Shown here piece after piece: positions 56,202 to 64,000 of a DNA stretch of 64,000 nt. A program made the position numbers and the translations under genes. This stretch comes from Rhizobiales bacterium 2SD (GTDB taxonomy: Bacteria > Pseudomonadota > Alphaproteobacteria > Rhizobiales > Beijerinckiaceae), in NCBI GenBank assembly GCA_005502805.1, contig SCMY01000005.1:310001-374000 (forward strand), written 5' to 3'. Under the pieces are notes generated by a model. That model was not told where the DNA came from, did no database searches, and saw nothing but the letters and a program-made list of their open reading frames with translations. The stretch's first letter is position 1; the number at the start of each line of letters is the position of its first letter.

Positions 56202-57962
56202 GTGACGTTTCAGATCAACGGCCGCAGCGCCGCTTTAGTGCTGGCGTTCATCGCGGGTTTGCATGTCGGCTTGCCCGCGCTCGCGCAGGCGCGCCCGGTC
56301 GAGAAGTTCGAGCCGGCCGAAAGCCTCGAGGGCAATTATCTGGCTGCGGTCGTCGCCGGCTCGGCCCGCGATCTCGGCGCCGCCTCGATCTATCTGCGCG
56401 AGGCGATCAAGAACGATCCGCAGAACAGCGAGCTGCTCGAGCGCGGTTTCGTCGCCTTCCTCGCCGATGGCGCGATGAACGAGACCTTCCGCGCCGCTGA
56501 GAGGCTGATCCAGCGCGACGCCACCAACGGCCTCGCCCAGCTCGCGCTCGGCGTGCGTGCGCTGAAGCAGAAGAACTATGCCGCCGCCCGCAACCAGCTG
56601 CAGCGTGGTGGCCGCGGCCGTTCCGCCGACATCACCGCGACGCTGCTCGCCGCCTGGGCCTATTCGGGCTCGGGCGAGACCAACCGGGCCATCGACACGC
56701 TGGAGCGCCTCAAGGGCGAATCGACCTTCGACCGATTCCGCGATTTCCATGCCGGGCTGATCCTCGACATTGCCGGTCGCCGCAACGACGCGAATCGCCG
56801 GCTCAAAGCGGCCTATGACGCCGAGAAGACCAATCTGCGCCTCGTCGACCTCTGGGCCCGCCAGCAGGCGCGCGCCGGCGACAGTGAAGCAGCCCTGGCG
56901 ACGTTGAACGATTTCGAGCAGCGCGTACGCCCGAATCATCCCGTGGTGCGCGACGCCATCGCCAAGATCAGCAGCAAGGAGCCGCTGCAGCGCATCGTCG
57001 GCAACACCCAGCAGGGTGCGGCCGAGGTGCTCTACGGCCTTGCAAGCGCGGGTATCCTGCAGGGCGACGAGGCCACCGCGCTGCTTTACTTGCGCTTCGC
57101 GGTTTATCTCGATCCCGGCCACGATCTCGCCGTGCTGACGCTGGCCGACATCCTGGAGCGTGCCAAGCAGACCGAGGACGCGGTCCAGGTCTATCGCCGC
57201 ATGCCGGAGAACTCGCCGCTGCGCCCGGTCGCCGACATCCAGATCGGACTGGGCCTCGAACAGCTCGGCAAGACCGAGGAAGCGGTCAAGCATCTCGAGA
57301 CGATCATCGCGGCCCGGCCGGACGACATCGACGCGACCTCGGCGCTGGGCAACATCTATCGCTCGCGCAAGCGCTTCGAGGAGGCCGCTGCGACTTATGA
57401 CAAGGCGGTCGCCAAGCTCGGCACGCCCGGTCGCTCGAACTGGGACCTCTTCTATTCGCGCGGCATCGCCTATGAGCGGATCAAGAAGTGGCCACAGGCC
57501 GAGGCCGATCTGCGCAAGGCGCTCGACCTGATGCCGGAGGCGCTTGGCCGCGAGCGCGCCCTCGTTCTCAACTATCTCGGCTATTCGCTGGTCGATCAGA
57601 ACCTCAAGCTCGAAGAGGCGCTCGGCATGCTGCGCCGCGCCGTCGAGCTTCGCCCGCGCGACGGCTACATCATCGATTCTCTCGGCTGGGCGCATTACCG
57701 CCTCGGCCGCTATGACGAGGCGGTGACCGAGCTCGAGAAGGCGATGGAGCTGCGCCCGTCCGACCCGGTGATCAACGACCATCTCGGCGACGTCTACTGG
57801 AAGACCGGGCGCTATCTCGAGGCGCGCTATCAGTGGAACTACGCCCGCGATCTCGGGCCGGAGCCGGAGGACCTCACCCGGATCCAGCGCAAGATCGAGA
57901 AGGGCCTCGAGGATCCGGCGCCCTCGGCCAATGCGGCCGAGCCGAAGAAGGATGGCGGCTGA
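56202..57962 (+). CDS. Exported tetratricopeptide repeat protein
   Basis: A 586-residue protein with a signal peptide (ends LPALAQA, residue about 30) and tetratricopeptide repeats along nearly the whole length, e.g. LVDQNLKLEEALGMLRRAVE, GWAHYRLGRYDEAVTELEKA and GDVYWKTGRYLEARYQWNYA near the C-terminus. The protein is presumably a periplasmic scaffold. In alphaproteobacteria similar proteins lie near ispE; their partners are unknown. The GTG 56202 is supported by a GAGGGAG site and by the signal peptide. A structured 177-base gap separates it from ispE. Confidence 0.9.
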   Translation: MTFQINGRSAALVLAFIAGLHVGLPALAQARPVEKFEPAESLEGNYLAAVVAGSARDLGAASIYLREAIKNDPQNSELLERGFVAFLADGAMNETFRAAERLIQRDATNGLAQLALGVRALKQKNYAAARNQLQRGGRGRSADITATLLAAWAYSGSGETNRAIDTLERLKGESTFDRFRDFHAGLILDIAGRRNDANRRLKAAYDAEKTNLRLVDLWARQQARAGDSEAALATLNDFEQRVRPNHPVVRDAIAKISSKEPLQRIVGNTQQGAAEVLYGLASAGILQGDEATALLYLRFAVYLDPGHDLAVLTLADILERAKQTEDAVQVYRRMPENSPLRPVADIQIGLGLEQLGKTEEAVKHLETIIAARPDDIDATSALGNIYRSRKRFEEAAATYDKAVAKLGTPGRSNWDLFYSRGIAYERIKKWPQAEADLRKALDLMPEALGRERALVLNYLGYSLVDQNLKLEEALGMLRRAVELRPRDGYIIDSLGWAHYRLGRYDEAVTELEKAMELRPSDPVINDHLGDVYWKTGRYLEARYQWNYARDLGPEPEDLTRIQRKIEKGLEDPAPSANAAEPKKDGG

Positions 57963-57991
57963 GCTTTCATGGCTCCGCGCTTTTCCGTCAT

Positions 57992-58054
57992 GGTCGGGCT
58001 TGTCCCGACCATCCACGTCTTCCTCGGGGCAACGTGGTGTTCAAGACGTGGATG
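57992..58054. repeat. Nested inverted repeats between the TPR gene and ispE
   Basis: Two hairpins in succession: GGTCGGG (57992-57998)/CCCGACC (58004-58010), and a perfect twelve-base pair CATCCACGTCTT (58010-58021)/AAGACGTGGATG (58043-58054). A third small one (CTCGCC/GGCGAG) follows. Motifs such as TGGTCGGGCTTGTCCCGACC look like a mobile or structural intergenic element. Confidence 0.7.
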
Positions 58055-58139
58055 CTCGCCAGAAGGGCGAGCGTGACGGGCGGGGTTGGCGTGACGATGC
58101 TGGTGTCCGGGCGCTCTCTTGGAATGACGGCGTAACTCG

Positions 58140-59024
58140 ATGCCACTCCCGCTGGCGACCCGCGCCCCGGCCAAGGTCAATCTTTCCTTGCGTGTCCTCG
58201 GCCGCCGGGCCGACGGCTATCATGAGCTCGACAGCCTTGTCGCCTTCGCCGGCGTTGGCGACGCGCTGAGCCTGTTCCCGGGCGAGCCCAGCGGGGTGCA
58301 GATATCGGGCCCCTTCGCCGCGGGTCTCTCGACCGGCCCCGACAATCTCGTCCTCAAGGCCGAGCGCATGCTCCGTGAGGAGATCGCCGGCCTGCGCTCC
58401 GGCCGCTTCCATCTCGTCAAGCGCCTGCCGGTCGCCTCCGGCATTGGCGGCGGCTCGGCCGATGCGGCGGCGGCACTGCGCCTGCTGGCGCGGCTCAACG
58501 ACCTGCCATTGTCACACCCGGCATTGCTCGCTGCGGCGGGCAGGGTCGGCGCCGATGTCCCGGTCTGCCTGGAGGCGCGCGCCCGCGTGATGCGCGGCAT
58601 CGGCGAGCGGCTCGGCCAGCCCTTGCGCCTGCCGCGCCTGTTCGCGCTGCTGGTCAATCCCGGCGTCGCGGTCGAGACGGCGCCGGTGTTCCGCGCGTTG
58701 GGGCTGCAGGCAGGGCAGGGGCATGCGGGCAGCGTCGCGGCGTTCAAGGCGGAGGGCTCAGCGCCGGTCACCTCGGCGTCCCTGATCGCCGCCCTGGTGG
58801 TCTCCGGCAACGATCTCGAAGCGCCCGCCCGGTCCGTCGCCCCGGCGATCGGCGAGGTCTTGTCGGCGCTGTCGGCGCTGCCCGGTTGCCGGTTGGCGCG
58901 GATGTCCGGCTCGGGCGCGACCTGCTTCGCCCTGTTCGACGACTGCCGCGCCAGCACCGCGGCAGGGAAGCGTCTGGCGAAGCGGCAGCGGGATTGGTGG
59001 GTGAAGCCGACTGTGCTGAGATAA
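58140..59024 (+). CDS. ispE: 4-diphosphocytidyl-2-C-methyl-D-erythritol kinase
   Basis: A 294-residue GHMP kinase of the MEP isoprenoid pathway. It shows the N-terminal APAKVNLSLRVLGRRADGYHEL typical of IspE, the ATP-binding glycine motif LPVASGIGGGSADAAAALR, and the third GHMP motif RMSGSGATCFALF. With IspH (5 kb) it is one of two MEP enzymes in the window. It is followed by a LysE-type exporter after 28 bases. Confidence 0.96.
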   Translation: MPLPLATRAPAKVNLSLRVLGRRADGYHELDSLVAFAGVGDALSLFPGEPSGVQISGPFAAGLSTGPDNLVLKAERMLREEIAGLRSGRFHLVKRLPVASGIGGGSADAAAALRLLARLNDLPLSHPALLAAAGRVGADVPVCLEARARVMRGIGERLGQPLRLPRLFALLVNPGVAVETAPVFRALGLQAGQGHAGSVAAFKAEGSAPVTSASLIAALVVSGNDLEAPARSVAPAIGEVLSALSALPGCRLARMSGSGATCFALFDDCRASTAAGKRLAKRQRDWWVKPTVLR

Positions 59025-59052
59025 GCATCACAACCCGCCCGGAGGGCGCATC

Positions 59053-59688
59053 GTGACGCTGGTCTCTTTCCTTGCCTATGTCGGTGTCGCGGCGCTGGTG
59101 ATCTGCACGCCGGGCCCCGACACCGCCCTGACCATCCGCAATACCTTGTTCGGCGGCCGCGCCGGCGGCGTGCTGACCGCGCTCGGCGTCGCGACCGGTC
59201 TGTCGATCTGGGCGCTGGCGACCAGCCTCGGCCTCGTTGCGCTTCTGGTGGCGAGCGAGCCGGTCTTCCGCGCCATCCAGTACGCTGGCGCTGCCTATCT
59301 GATCTATCTCGGCATCATGGCGCTGCGGGAGGCTTTCCGCCGCGGCTCCGATGCGCTGGCCGCGGCCGAACTGCTGCCGCCGCGCCGGCTCGCTCCCGCG
59401 ACAGCCTACCGCCAGGGGCTGATCAGCAATCTCGGCAATCCCAAGATCGCGGTCTTCTTCGCCAGCCTCCTGCCGCAGTTCGCGGCCGGCAGCGGCAGCT
59501 TCGCCATGCTGTTCCTGCTCGGGCTGGTCTTCGCGGCGATGACCCTGTTCTGGCTTTCCGCCTATGCGTTCGTCGTCGCCAAGGCCGGCGACGTGCTGCG
59601 GCGCTCGCAGGTCAGGCGCGTCATCGAGGCGGTGACCGGTGGGCTCCTGCTCGCGCTGGGCTTGAGGATCGCGGCCGAGCAGCGCTGA
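59053..59688 (+). CDS. LysE/RhtB family amino-acid exporter
   Basis: A 211-residue inner-membrane exporter with six hydrophobic helices. Family signs are the N-terminal CTPGPDTALTIRNTLFGGRAGGV and the LGNPKIAVFFASLLPQF segment. RhtB relatives export homoserine, threonine or other amino acids; the substrate is unknown. It begins with GTG after a GGAGGG site, 28 bases after ispE, and its stop nearly touches the converging polyprenyl synthase gene. Confidence 0.93.
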   Translation: MTLVSFLAYVGVAALVICTPGPDTALTIRNTLFGGRAGGVLTALGVATGLSIWALATSLGLVALLVASEPVFRAIQYAGAAYLIYLGIMALREAFRRGSDALAAAELLPPRRLAPATAYRQGLISNLGNPKIAVFFASLLPQFAAGSGSFAMLFLLGLVFAAMTLFWLSAYAFVVAKAGDVLRRSQVRRVIEAVTGGLLLALGLRIAAEQR

Positions 59689-59695
59689 CGGGCGC

Positions 59696-60712
59696 TCAGT
59701 GCGCCCGCGCCACGCAGAAGTCGACGGCGTCGTTGAGCGCCTGCTTCATCGGCGATGATGGGAAGAGGCCGAGCGCGTCCTTGGCCATCTTGGCGTAGTG
59801 GCGGGCGCGCTCGATCGTGTCGGCGAGTGCGCCATGGCTGCGCATCAGCGCCTGCGCCTCCGCGAGATCGCCGTCGCGGACCTCGCCCTCCTGCAGGGTC
59901 CGGCGCCAGAAGGCCCGCTCTTCCGCGTTGCCACGGCGGAAGGAGAGCACCACCGGCAGCGTGATCTTGCCCTCGCGGAAGTCGTCGCCGACATTCTTGC
60001 CGAGCTGGCCCGAGGAGCCGCCATAATCCAGCGCGTCGTCGACGAGCTGGAAGGCGATGCCGAGATTGAGCCCGTAGCTGCGGCAGGCGGCGGCCTCGCC
60101 CTTGGACGAGCCGGCGATCACCGGCCCGACCTCGCAGGCGGCGGCGAAGAGCTCGGCCGTCTTGCCGCGGATCACGGCGAGATATTCGTCCTCGGTCGTC
60201 TCGGTGTTCTTGGCGGCGGCGAGCTGCATCACCTCGCCTTCGGCGATGACGGCGGCGGCGGTCGAGAGGATGTCGAGCGCGCGCAGCGAGCCGACCTCGA
60301 CCATCATCTTGAAGGCCTGGCCGAGCAGGAAGTCGCCGACCAGCACGCTCGCCTCGTTGCCCCAGAGCATGCGGGCAGCGGCCTTGCCGCGGCGCATGTC
60401 GCTCTCGTCGACGACGTCGTCGTGCAGCAGCGTCGCCGTATGCATGAACTCGACCGAGGCCGCGAGCTTGACATGGCCCTCGCCGCGATAGCCGCAGAGC
60501 GCCGCCGTCGCCAGCGTCAGCATCGGCCGCAGGCGCTTGCCGCCGGAGGAGATCAGATGGTTGGCGACCTCCGGGATCATCGTGACCTCGGAGCCGGTAC
60601 GCGACAGGATCATCGCGTTGACGCGCTCCATGTCGGCACGCGTCAGCCCGACCAGCGGCTCGATGCCGCCCTGGCTGGTGTCCTTGTCTTCGAAAGCTAC
60701 GACGACGCCCAC
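59696..60712 (-). CDS. Long-chain polyprenyl diphosphate synthase
   Basis: A 338-residue trans-prenyltransferase that makes the ubiquinone side chain (octa- to decaprenyl). The two aspartate-rich motifs are LLHDDVVDESDMRRGK (DDxxD) and QLVDDALDYGG, with the GGKRLRP substrate motif near the N-terminus. The start is GTG 60712, which has a GGAG site seven bases upstream; a TTG two codons earlier is possible. The DUF2007 gene lies divergently upstream. In Alphaproteobacteria the chain is usually ten units, but length is not predictable here. Confidence 0.95.
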   Translation of the reverse strand: MGVVVAFEDKDTSQGGIEPLVGLTRADMERVNAMILSRTGSEVTMIPEVANHLISSGGKRLRPMLTLATAALCGYRGEGHVKLAASVEFMHTATLLHDDVVDESDMRRGKAAARMLWGNEASVLVGDFLLGQAFKMMVEVGSLRALDILSTAAAVIAEGEVMQLAAAKNTETTEDEYLAVIRGKTAELFAAACEVGPVIAGSSKGEAAACRSYGLNLGIAFQLVDDALDYGGSSGQLGKNVGDDFREGKITLPVVLSFRRGNAEERAFWRRTLQEGEVRDGDLAEAQALMRSHGALADTIERARHYAKMAKDALGLFPSSPMKQALNDAVDFCVARAH

Positions 60713-60896
60713 GCGCAAACTCCGGCCTTGTTCTCGCGCATCCGCGCGCTATGCCCTTGCCATAAAGGTCGCATGCGTGGCCAGCCCCGGCAATCCTTTC
60801 GCGACGCAGCAGATTGACGCTGCGTTGCAGCGTCGGTGCTCCGCCGGAGCGATCTTTGCGCTTGCGCCGAGCCGGCGCCGTGGGCTCCATGGCGGC

Positions 60897-61130
60897 ATGC
60901 ATGAACTCGTCCGTTCCAACGATATCGTCCTGCTCGGCGCCATCGAGGCGCTGCTGGCCTCGGCCAATCTCGATTGCCTGATCGCCGATCAGCACATCAG
61001 CGCGCTCGAGGGGATGATCGGCGCCTTTCCGCGCCGCCTGCTGGTGCGCGACCAGGACAGCAAGCGCGCTCGCGCTCTGTTGATCGAGGCGGGTTATGGT
61101 GGCGAGCTGCGCCCCGCAGCTTCGCCATGA
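60897..61130 (+). CDS. DUF2007 domain-containing protein
   Basis: A 77-residue protein with the DUF2007 ferredoxin-like pattern: MHELVRSNDIVLLGAIEALL, LIADQHIS and GAFPRRLLVRDQDSKRARALL. The family (PII-like fold) has no firm function and is suspected of signal-transduction roles. The start at ATG 60897 gives the normal length. The stop overlaps the methyltransferase start (ATGA), so the two are translated together. Confidence 0.9.
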   Translation: MHELVRSNDIVLLGAIEALLASANLDCLIADQHISALEGMIGAFPRRLLVRDQDSKRARALLIEAGYGGELRPAASP

Positions 61131-61906
61131 CGAAAACCTCCGCGGCCGAGCCGTTCGCTCTTGGAGAAATCGGCGAGGATCGCCTGCTCGGCGGCCGCTT
61201 GCGACTGCTGCAGCCGGTGAAAGGGCATCGGGCCGGGTCGGATGCGGTTCTGCTCGCTGCGGCGATTCCCGAGCTGGGCGAGGGGCCGCTCGCCGATTTC
61301 GGCGCCGGGGTCGGCACCGTCGGGCTCAGCGTCGCCCTGCGCCAGTCGGCGCTCGAGGTGATCCTGGTCGAGCGCGATCCGGAGCTCGCGGCGCTCGCGA
61401 CCCGCAATGCCGGGCTCAACGGGCTGGAAGGGCGAGCGCGGGCCGTGGTCGGCACGATCGGCGAGCACAATGGCGACCTCGCGCGTGCAGGCCTGCCGGC
61501 AGCGTCCATGGCCTGGGTCGCGATGAACCCACCCTTCTTCGAGGCGGGCGGGGTGCGGGCCTCGCCGGTCGCCAATCGCCGCGCTGCGCATGTCGCGGGG
61601 CAATCGCTCGCGGACTGGCTGAAGACGGCGCGGCATCTGCTGAAGCCGGGCGGCGGCGTCAGCATCATCCATCGCGCCGAGGCGCTGGGGATGATTCTCG
61701 CCGGGCTGGAGACAGGGTTCGGCGCGATCGAGATCCGCCCTATCCATGGTCAGGCAGAACGGCCGGCGATCCGGGTGATCGTCACCGGCCGTCTCGGCAG
61801 CAAAAAGCCGGCAGCCTTGCTGCCGGCTCTTGTTCTTAACGATGCGGATGGGCGCTTCACCGGCTTCAGCGAAGCGCTCCATCGCGGTGAGGCATTGCTC
61901 GCCTAG
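61127..61906 (+). CDS. TrmN6-type tRNA/RNA N6-adenine methyltransferase
   Basis: A 259-residue Rossmann methyltransferase. The S-adenosylmethionine motif reads LADFGAGVGTVGL and the catalytic motif NPPFFEAGG fits N6-adenine methylation of tRNA or rRNA as in E. coli TrmN6 and relatives. It has the TrmN-type QPVKGHRAGSDAVLLAAA N-terminal block. It overlaps the DUF2007 stop at ATG 61127. A long hairpin with a T-rich tail lies within its last 100 bases and may serve the converging gene. Confidence 0.93.
   Translation: MTKTSAAEPFALGEIGEDRLLGGRLRLLQPVKGHRAGSDAVLLAAAIPELGEGPLADFGAGVGTVGLSVALRQSALEVILVERDPELAALATRNAGLNGLEGRARAVVGTIGEHNGDLARAGLPAASMAWVAMNPPFFEAGGVRASPVANRRAAHVAGQSLADWLKTARHLLKPGGGVSIIHRAEALGMILAGLETGFGAIEIRPIHGQAERPAIRVIVTGRLGSKKPAALLPALVLNDADGRFTGFSEALHRGEALLA
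61806..61837 (-). terminator. Terminator-type hairpin inside the trmN CDS
   Basis: Arms AGCCGGCAGC (61806-61815) and GCTGCCGGCT (61819-61828) with a CTT loop. On the minus strand the stem is followed by TTTTTG, making a good terminator for the converging small secreted gene that ends at 61915; on the plus strand CTTGTTCTT follows. It lies about 80 bases before the trmN stop. Confidence 0.75.
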
Positions 61907-61914
61907 CGGCTGTC

Positions 61915-62190
61915 TCAGCGGCAGACCCGCACCGGGCGGATCACCCAGCGCCAGCCGTTCCAGACGCGCCGGTCGACGAAGTAGCAGCGCGGACGATAGA
62001 CCGGGCGGCCATAGTAGCGGCGCGGGCCGTAATAGGGGCGGGCCTGATACTGGACCTGGTCGATCTGGCCGGTGGTGGCCGGGACGCTGCCGGCCGCGAT
62101 CGGCGCGGCATTGGCCGGGGCGGTGGCGAGGCCGGTGAAGAGGAGGGCGCCGGCGCCGAACAGGGCGGCGGCGATACGGTTCGACAGCAT
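61915..62190 (-). CDS. Small secreted Tyr/Arg/Pro-rich hypothetical protein
   Basis: A 91-residue protein with a signal peptide (RIAAALFGAGALLFTGLATA, cleaved near ANA-APIAAG) and a mature part rich in Tyr, Arg and Pro (YYGPRRYYGRPVYRPRCYF) with two cysteines (RCYF and final VCR). The basic/aromatic mature sequence may bind the cell envelope. ATG 62190 is preferred over an ATG at 62196 because the AGGAG ribosome site lies seven bases before it. Its transcript probably ends at the hairpin within the trmN gene. Confidence 0.75.
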   Translation of the reverse strand: MLSNRIAAALFGAGALLFTGLATAPANAAPIAAGSVPATTGQIDQVQYQARPYYGPRRYYGRPVYRPRCYFVDRRVWNGWRWVIRPVRVCR

Positions 62191-62392
62191 GTGCATACTC
62201 CTGCTTGTCGCGTCGGCCCGTCTCAAGCACTCGCCCCGAATGCCGCGGTCCGTTCGATGAAGCGACGATAGCCGTCGCTATATGAATGCGATCCTTGCCG
62301 AAGGGTTCACGCGCCGTTCATGCCCCGGCGCTTGACCATCAGCGCCGCCAGCCCCTAATCACGCCGCACGTTTTCGACAGTTTAAAAGGCTG

Positions 62393-63337
62393 ATGCCCTT
62401 GGCCGCGTCCTCCGACCCCATGAACCCGACCCGCTCCTTCCAGGGCCTGCTGCTGACCTTGCAGCGCTTCTGGGCCGAGCGCGGCTGCGTCATCCTCCAG
62501 CCCTACGACATGGAGGTCGGCGCTGGCACCTTCCACCCGGCGACGACGCTGCGCGCGCTCGGTCCCAAGCCCTGGAAGGCGGCCTATGTCCAGCCTTCGC
62601 GCCGGCCCAAGGACGGCCGCTATGGCGAGAACCCGAACCGGCTGCAGCACTACTACCAGTTCCAGGTGATCCTGAAGCCGTCGCCGCCGGACCTGCAGCA
62701 GCTCTATCTCGACTCGCTCAAGGCGATCGGCGTCGATCTTGCCCTGCACGATGTCCGCTTCGTCGAGGACGATTGGGAGAGCCCGACGCTCGGCGCCTGG
62801 GGCCTCGGCTGGGAATGCTGGTGCGACGGCATGGAGGTCAGCCAGTTCACCTATTTCCAGCAGGTGGCCGGTGTCGAATGCGCCCCCGTTGCGGGCGAGC
62901 TGACCTACGGGCTCGAACGCCTCGCCATGTATGTCCAGGGTGTCGAGAACGTCTACGACCTCAACTTCAACGGCCTCGAAGGCGAAGACCGCATCTCCTA
63001 TGGCGATGTCTTCCTGCAGGCCGAGCAGGAGTTCTCGCGGCATAATTTCGAATACGCCAACACCGAGACCCTGTTCCGCCACTTCAGCGATGCGGAAGCC
63101 GAGTGCAAGGCCCTCCTTGCCGCAGGCGAAGCCGAGGAGGGCGCCAATTCCGCCCAACACAAGCTCGCTCTGCCGGCCTATGACCAGTGCATCAAGGCGA
63201 GCCATGTCTTCAACCTGCTCGATGCGCGCGGCGTGATCTCGGTCACCGAGCGCCAGAGCTACATCCTGCGCGTGCGCGAGCTCGCCAAGGCCTGCGGCGC
63301 CGCCTGGCTGAAGACCGCCGGCGGGGGAGCGAACTGA
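62393..63337 (+). CDS. glyQ: Glycine--tRNA ligase alpha subunit
   Basis: A 314-residue alpha subunit of the bacterial alpha2beta2 glycyl-tRNA synthetase, which holds the catalytic core for glycyl-adenylate formation. Family blocks are [56 protein letters not shown] and [19 protein letters not shown]. The start is ATG 62393 or ATG 62420; both lack a strong ribosome site. The glyS start overlaps the stop (TGATG). Confidence 0.97.
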   Translation: MPLAASSDPMNPTRSFQGLLLTLQRFWAERGCVILQPYDMEVGAGTFHPATTLRALGPKPWKAAYVQPSRRPKDGRYGENPNRLQHYYQFQVILKPSPPDLQQLYLDSLKAIGVDLALHDVRFVEDDWESPTLGAWGLGWECWCDGMEVSQFTYFQQVAGVECAPVAGELTYGLERLAMYVQGVENVYDLNFNGLEGEDRISYGDVFLQAEQEFSRHNFEYANTETLFRHFSDAEAECKALLAAGEAEEGANSAQHKLALPAYDQCIKASHVFNLLDARGVISVTERQSYILRVRELAKACGAAWLKTAGGGAN

Positions 63338-64000
63338 TGCCTGATCTCCTGCTCGAACTCTTCTCGGAAGAGATCCCCGCCCGCATGCAGCGCAAGGCGG
63401 CGGAGGATCTGAAGAAGCTCGTCACCGATGCGCTGGTCGAGCGCGGCCTGACCTATGAGGGCGCCAAGGCCTTCGCGACGCCGCGCCGGCTCGCCCTCAC
63501 TATCGCCGGCCTGCCCGTGCGCGGCCGCGATGTCCGCGAGGAGCGAAAAGGGCCGCGCGTCGGCGCGCCGGACGCCGCCGTGCAGGGCTTCCTCAAGGCG
63601 ACCGGGCTCGCTTCGCTCAATCAGGCCACGATCGTCAGTGATCCCAAGAAGGGCGATTCCTACGTCGCCGTGATCGAGAAGCCCGGCCAGGAGACGGTCG
63701 CGGCCATCGCCGAGATCGTGCCGGCGGTGATCCGGTCCTTCCCCTGGCCGAAATCGATGCGCTGGGGCAAGGCCTCGGCCGAGAGCGGCTCGCTGCGCTG
63801 GGTCCGCCCGCTGCACTCGATCCTCTGCACTTTCGGCGCCGAGACCGAGGACCCGGAAGTCGTGCCCTTCGAGGTCGACGGCATCAAGTCGGGCAACGTC
63901 ACCTATGGCCACCGCTTCCATGCGCCCGGCCCGATCACGGTGAAGCGCTTCGACGACTACGTGCCAAGCCTGGAGCGGGCCAAGGTCGTGCTCGACGCCG
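63337..64000 (+). CDS. glyS: Glycine--tRNA ligase beta subunit, N-terminal part
   Basis: The first 221 residues of the beta subunit; the gene runs past the window end. It opens [21 protein letters not shown], followed by FATPRRLAL and [20 protein letters not shown], and [20 protein letters not shown] typical of GlyS. It forms the holoenzyme with GlyQ and carries the tRNA-binding functions. The ATG at 63337 shares one base with the glyQ stop, so the two are translationally coupled. Confidence 0.97.
   Translation, partial: MPDLLLELFSEEIPARMQRKAAEDLKKLVTDALVERGLTYEGAKAFATPRRLALTIAGLPVRGRDVREERKGPRVGAPDAAVQGFLKATGLASLNQATIVSDPKKGDSYVAVIEKPGQETVAAIAEIVPAVIRSFPWPKSMRWGKASAESGSLRWVRPLHSILCTFGAETEDPEVVPFEVDGIKSGNVTYGHRFHAPGPITVKRFDDYVPSLERAKVVLDA

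Noticed and set aside
62191-62392. Possible T-box or other leader element before glyQ
   Set aside because: No T-box consensus or terminator pair is visible, and T-boxes are not expected in alphaproteobacteria.

Overview
The window is a high-GC stretch of core chromosome from an alphaproteobacterium, most likely order Hyphomicrobiales (Rhizobiales) and probably a Bosea-like lineage. This is inferred from the CcrM methyltransferase, the invasion-associated-locus-B gene, paired ATP synthase b and b' subunits, aa3 oxidase genes grouped with ctaB/ctaG/surf1, the ispH-thrB-rnhA trio and the gene order around mutY/smc and ccrM/rnhB. The genus is an impression only; no search was run. I found no rRNA or tRNA gene, CRISPR array, insertion sequence, integrase or prophage gene.

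Layout. 1-536: end of a chemotaxis receptor. 599-4799: DUF937 protein, MATE exporter and Kef-type antiporter. 4991-7378: ispH-thrB-rnhA. 7379-9750: the only accessory-looking patch, with two tandem paralogous small proteins, a third small protein, an AT-rich leader, a cold-shock gene and a small basic protein. 9749-13755: flavin oxidoreductase, acetyltransferase, peroxiredoxin, DsbD-N-like protein and YqgE. 13876-20244: thrC, an M16 protease, an acetyltransferase and a 997-residue membrane c-di-GMP protein, joined by start/stop contacts. 20433-26970: the cytochrome aa3 oxidase genes. 27335-28458: an IalB-family protein plus lipoprotein. 28481-33399: a tandem glycine riboswitch and the glycine cleavage genes with a split P protein. 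33530-34840: L,D-transpeptidase. 34932-37561: F0 part of ATP synthase with a good promoter. 37880-45410: smc, a DsbA-like protein, a DUF721 protein, an acetyltransferase, a DUF4336 protein, mutY and a Cys-rich protein. 45418-48918: ccrM, rnhB and a radical SAM protein. 49035-53882: small conserved protein, zinc peptidase, cyanide-insensitive-type bd oxidase and uracil-DNA glycosylase. 54060-59688: ETF-ubiquinone oxidoreductase, a hidden 36-residue lipoprotein, a TPR protein, ispE and a LysE exporter. 59696-64000: polyprenyl diphosphate synthase, DUF2007 protein, TrmN-type methyltransferase, a small secreted protein and glyQ-glyS (glyS cut by the window end).

The genes are mostly housekeeping: respiration (aa3 and bd oxidases, ETF-QO), F0 ATP synthase, isoprenoid and quinone precursors (ispH, ispE, polyprenyl synthase), threonine and glycine metabolism, and DNA maintenance (smc, mutY, ccrM, rnhA, rnhB, udg). 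Many neighbours overlap by 1-4 bases and are probably translationally coupled. I found no convincing new multigene system. The signals most worth a second look are the 7.4-9.6 kb patch of small paralogs and cold-shock genes, a dispersed palindromic repeat whose central hairpin changes sequence but keeps pairing, near-perfect palindromes before etfQO and before the hidden lipoprotein, a dyad overlapping the atp promoter, and a terminator-type hairpin lying inside a coding sequence at 61.8 kb.
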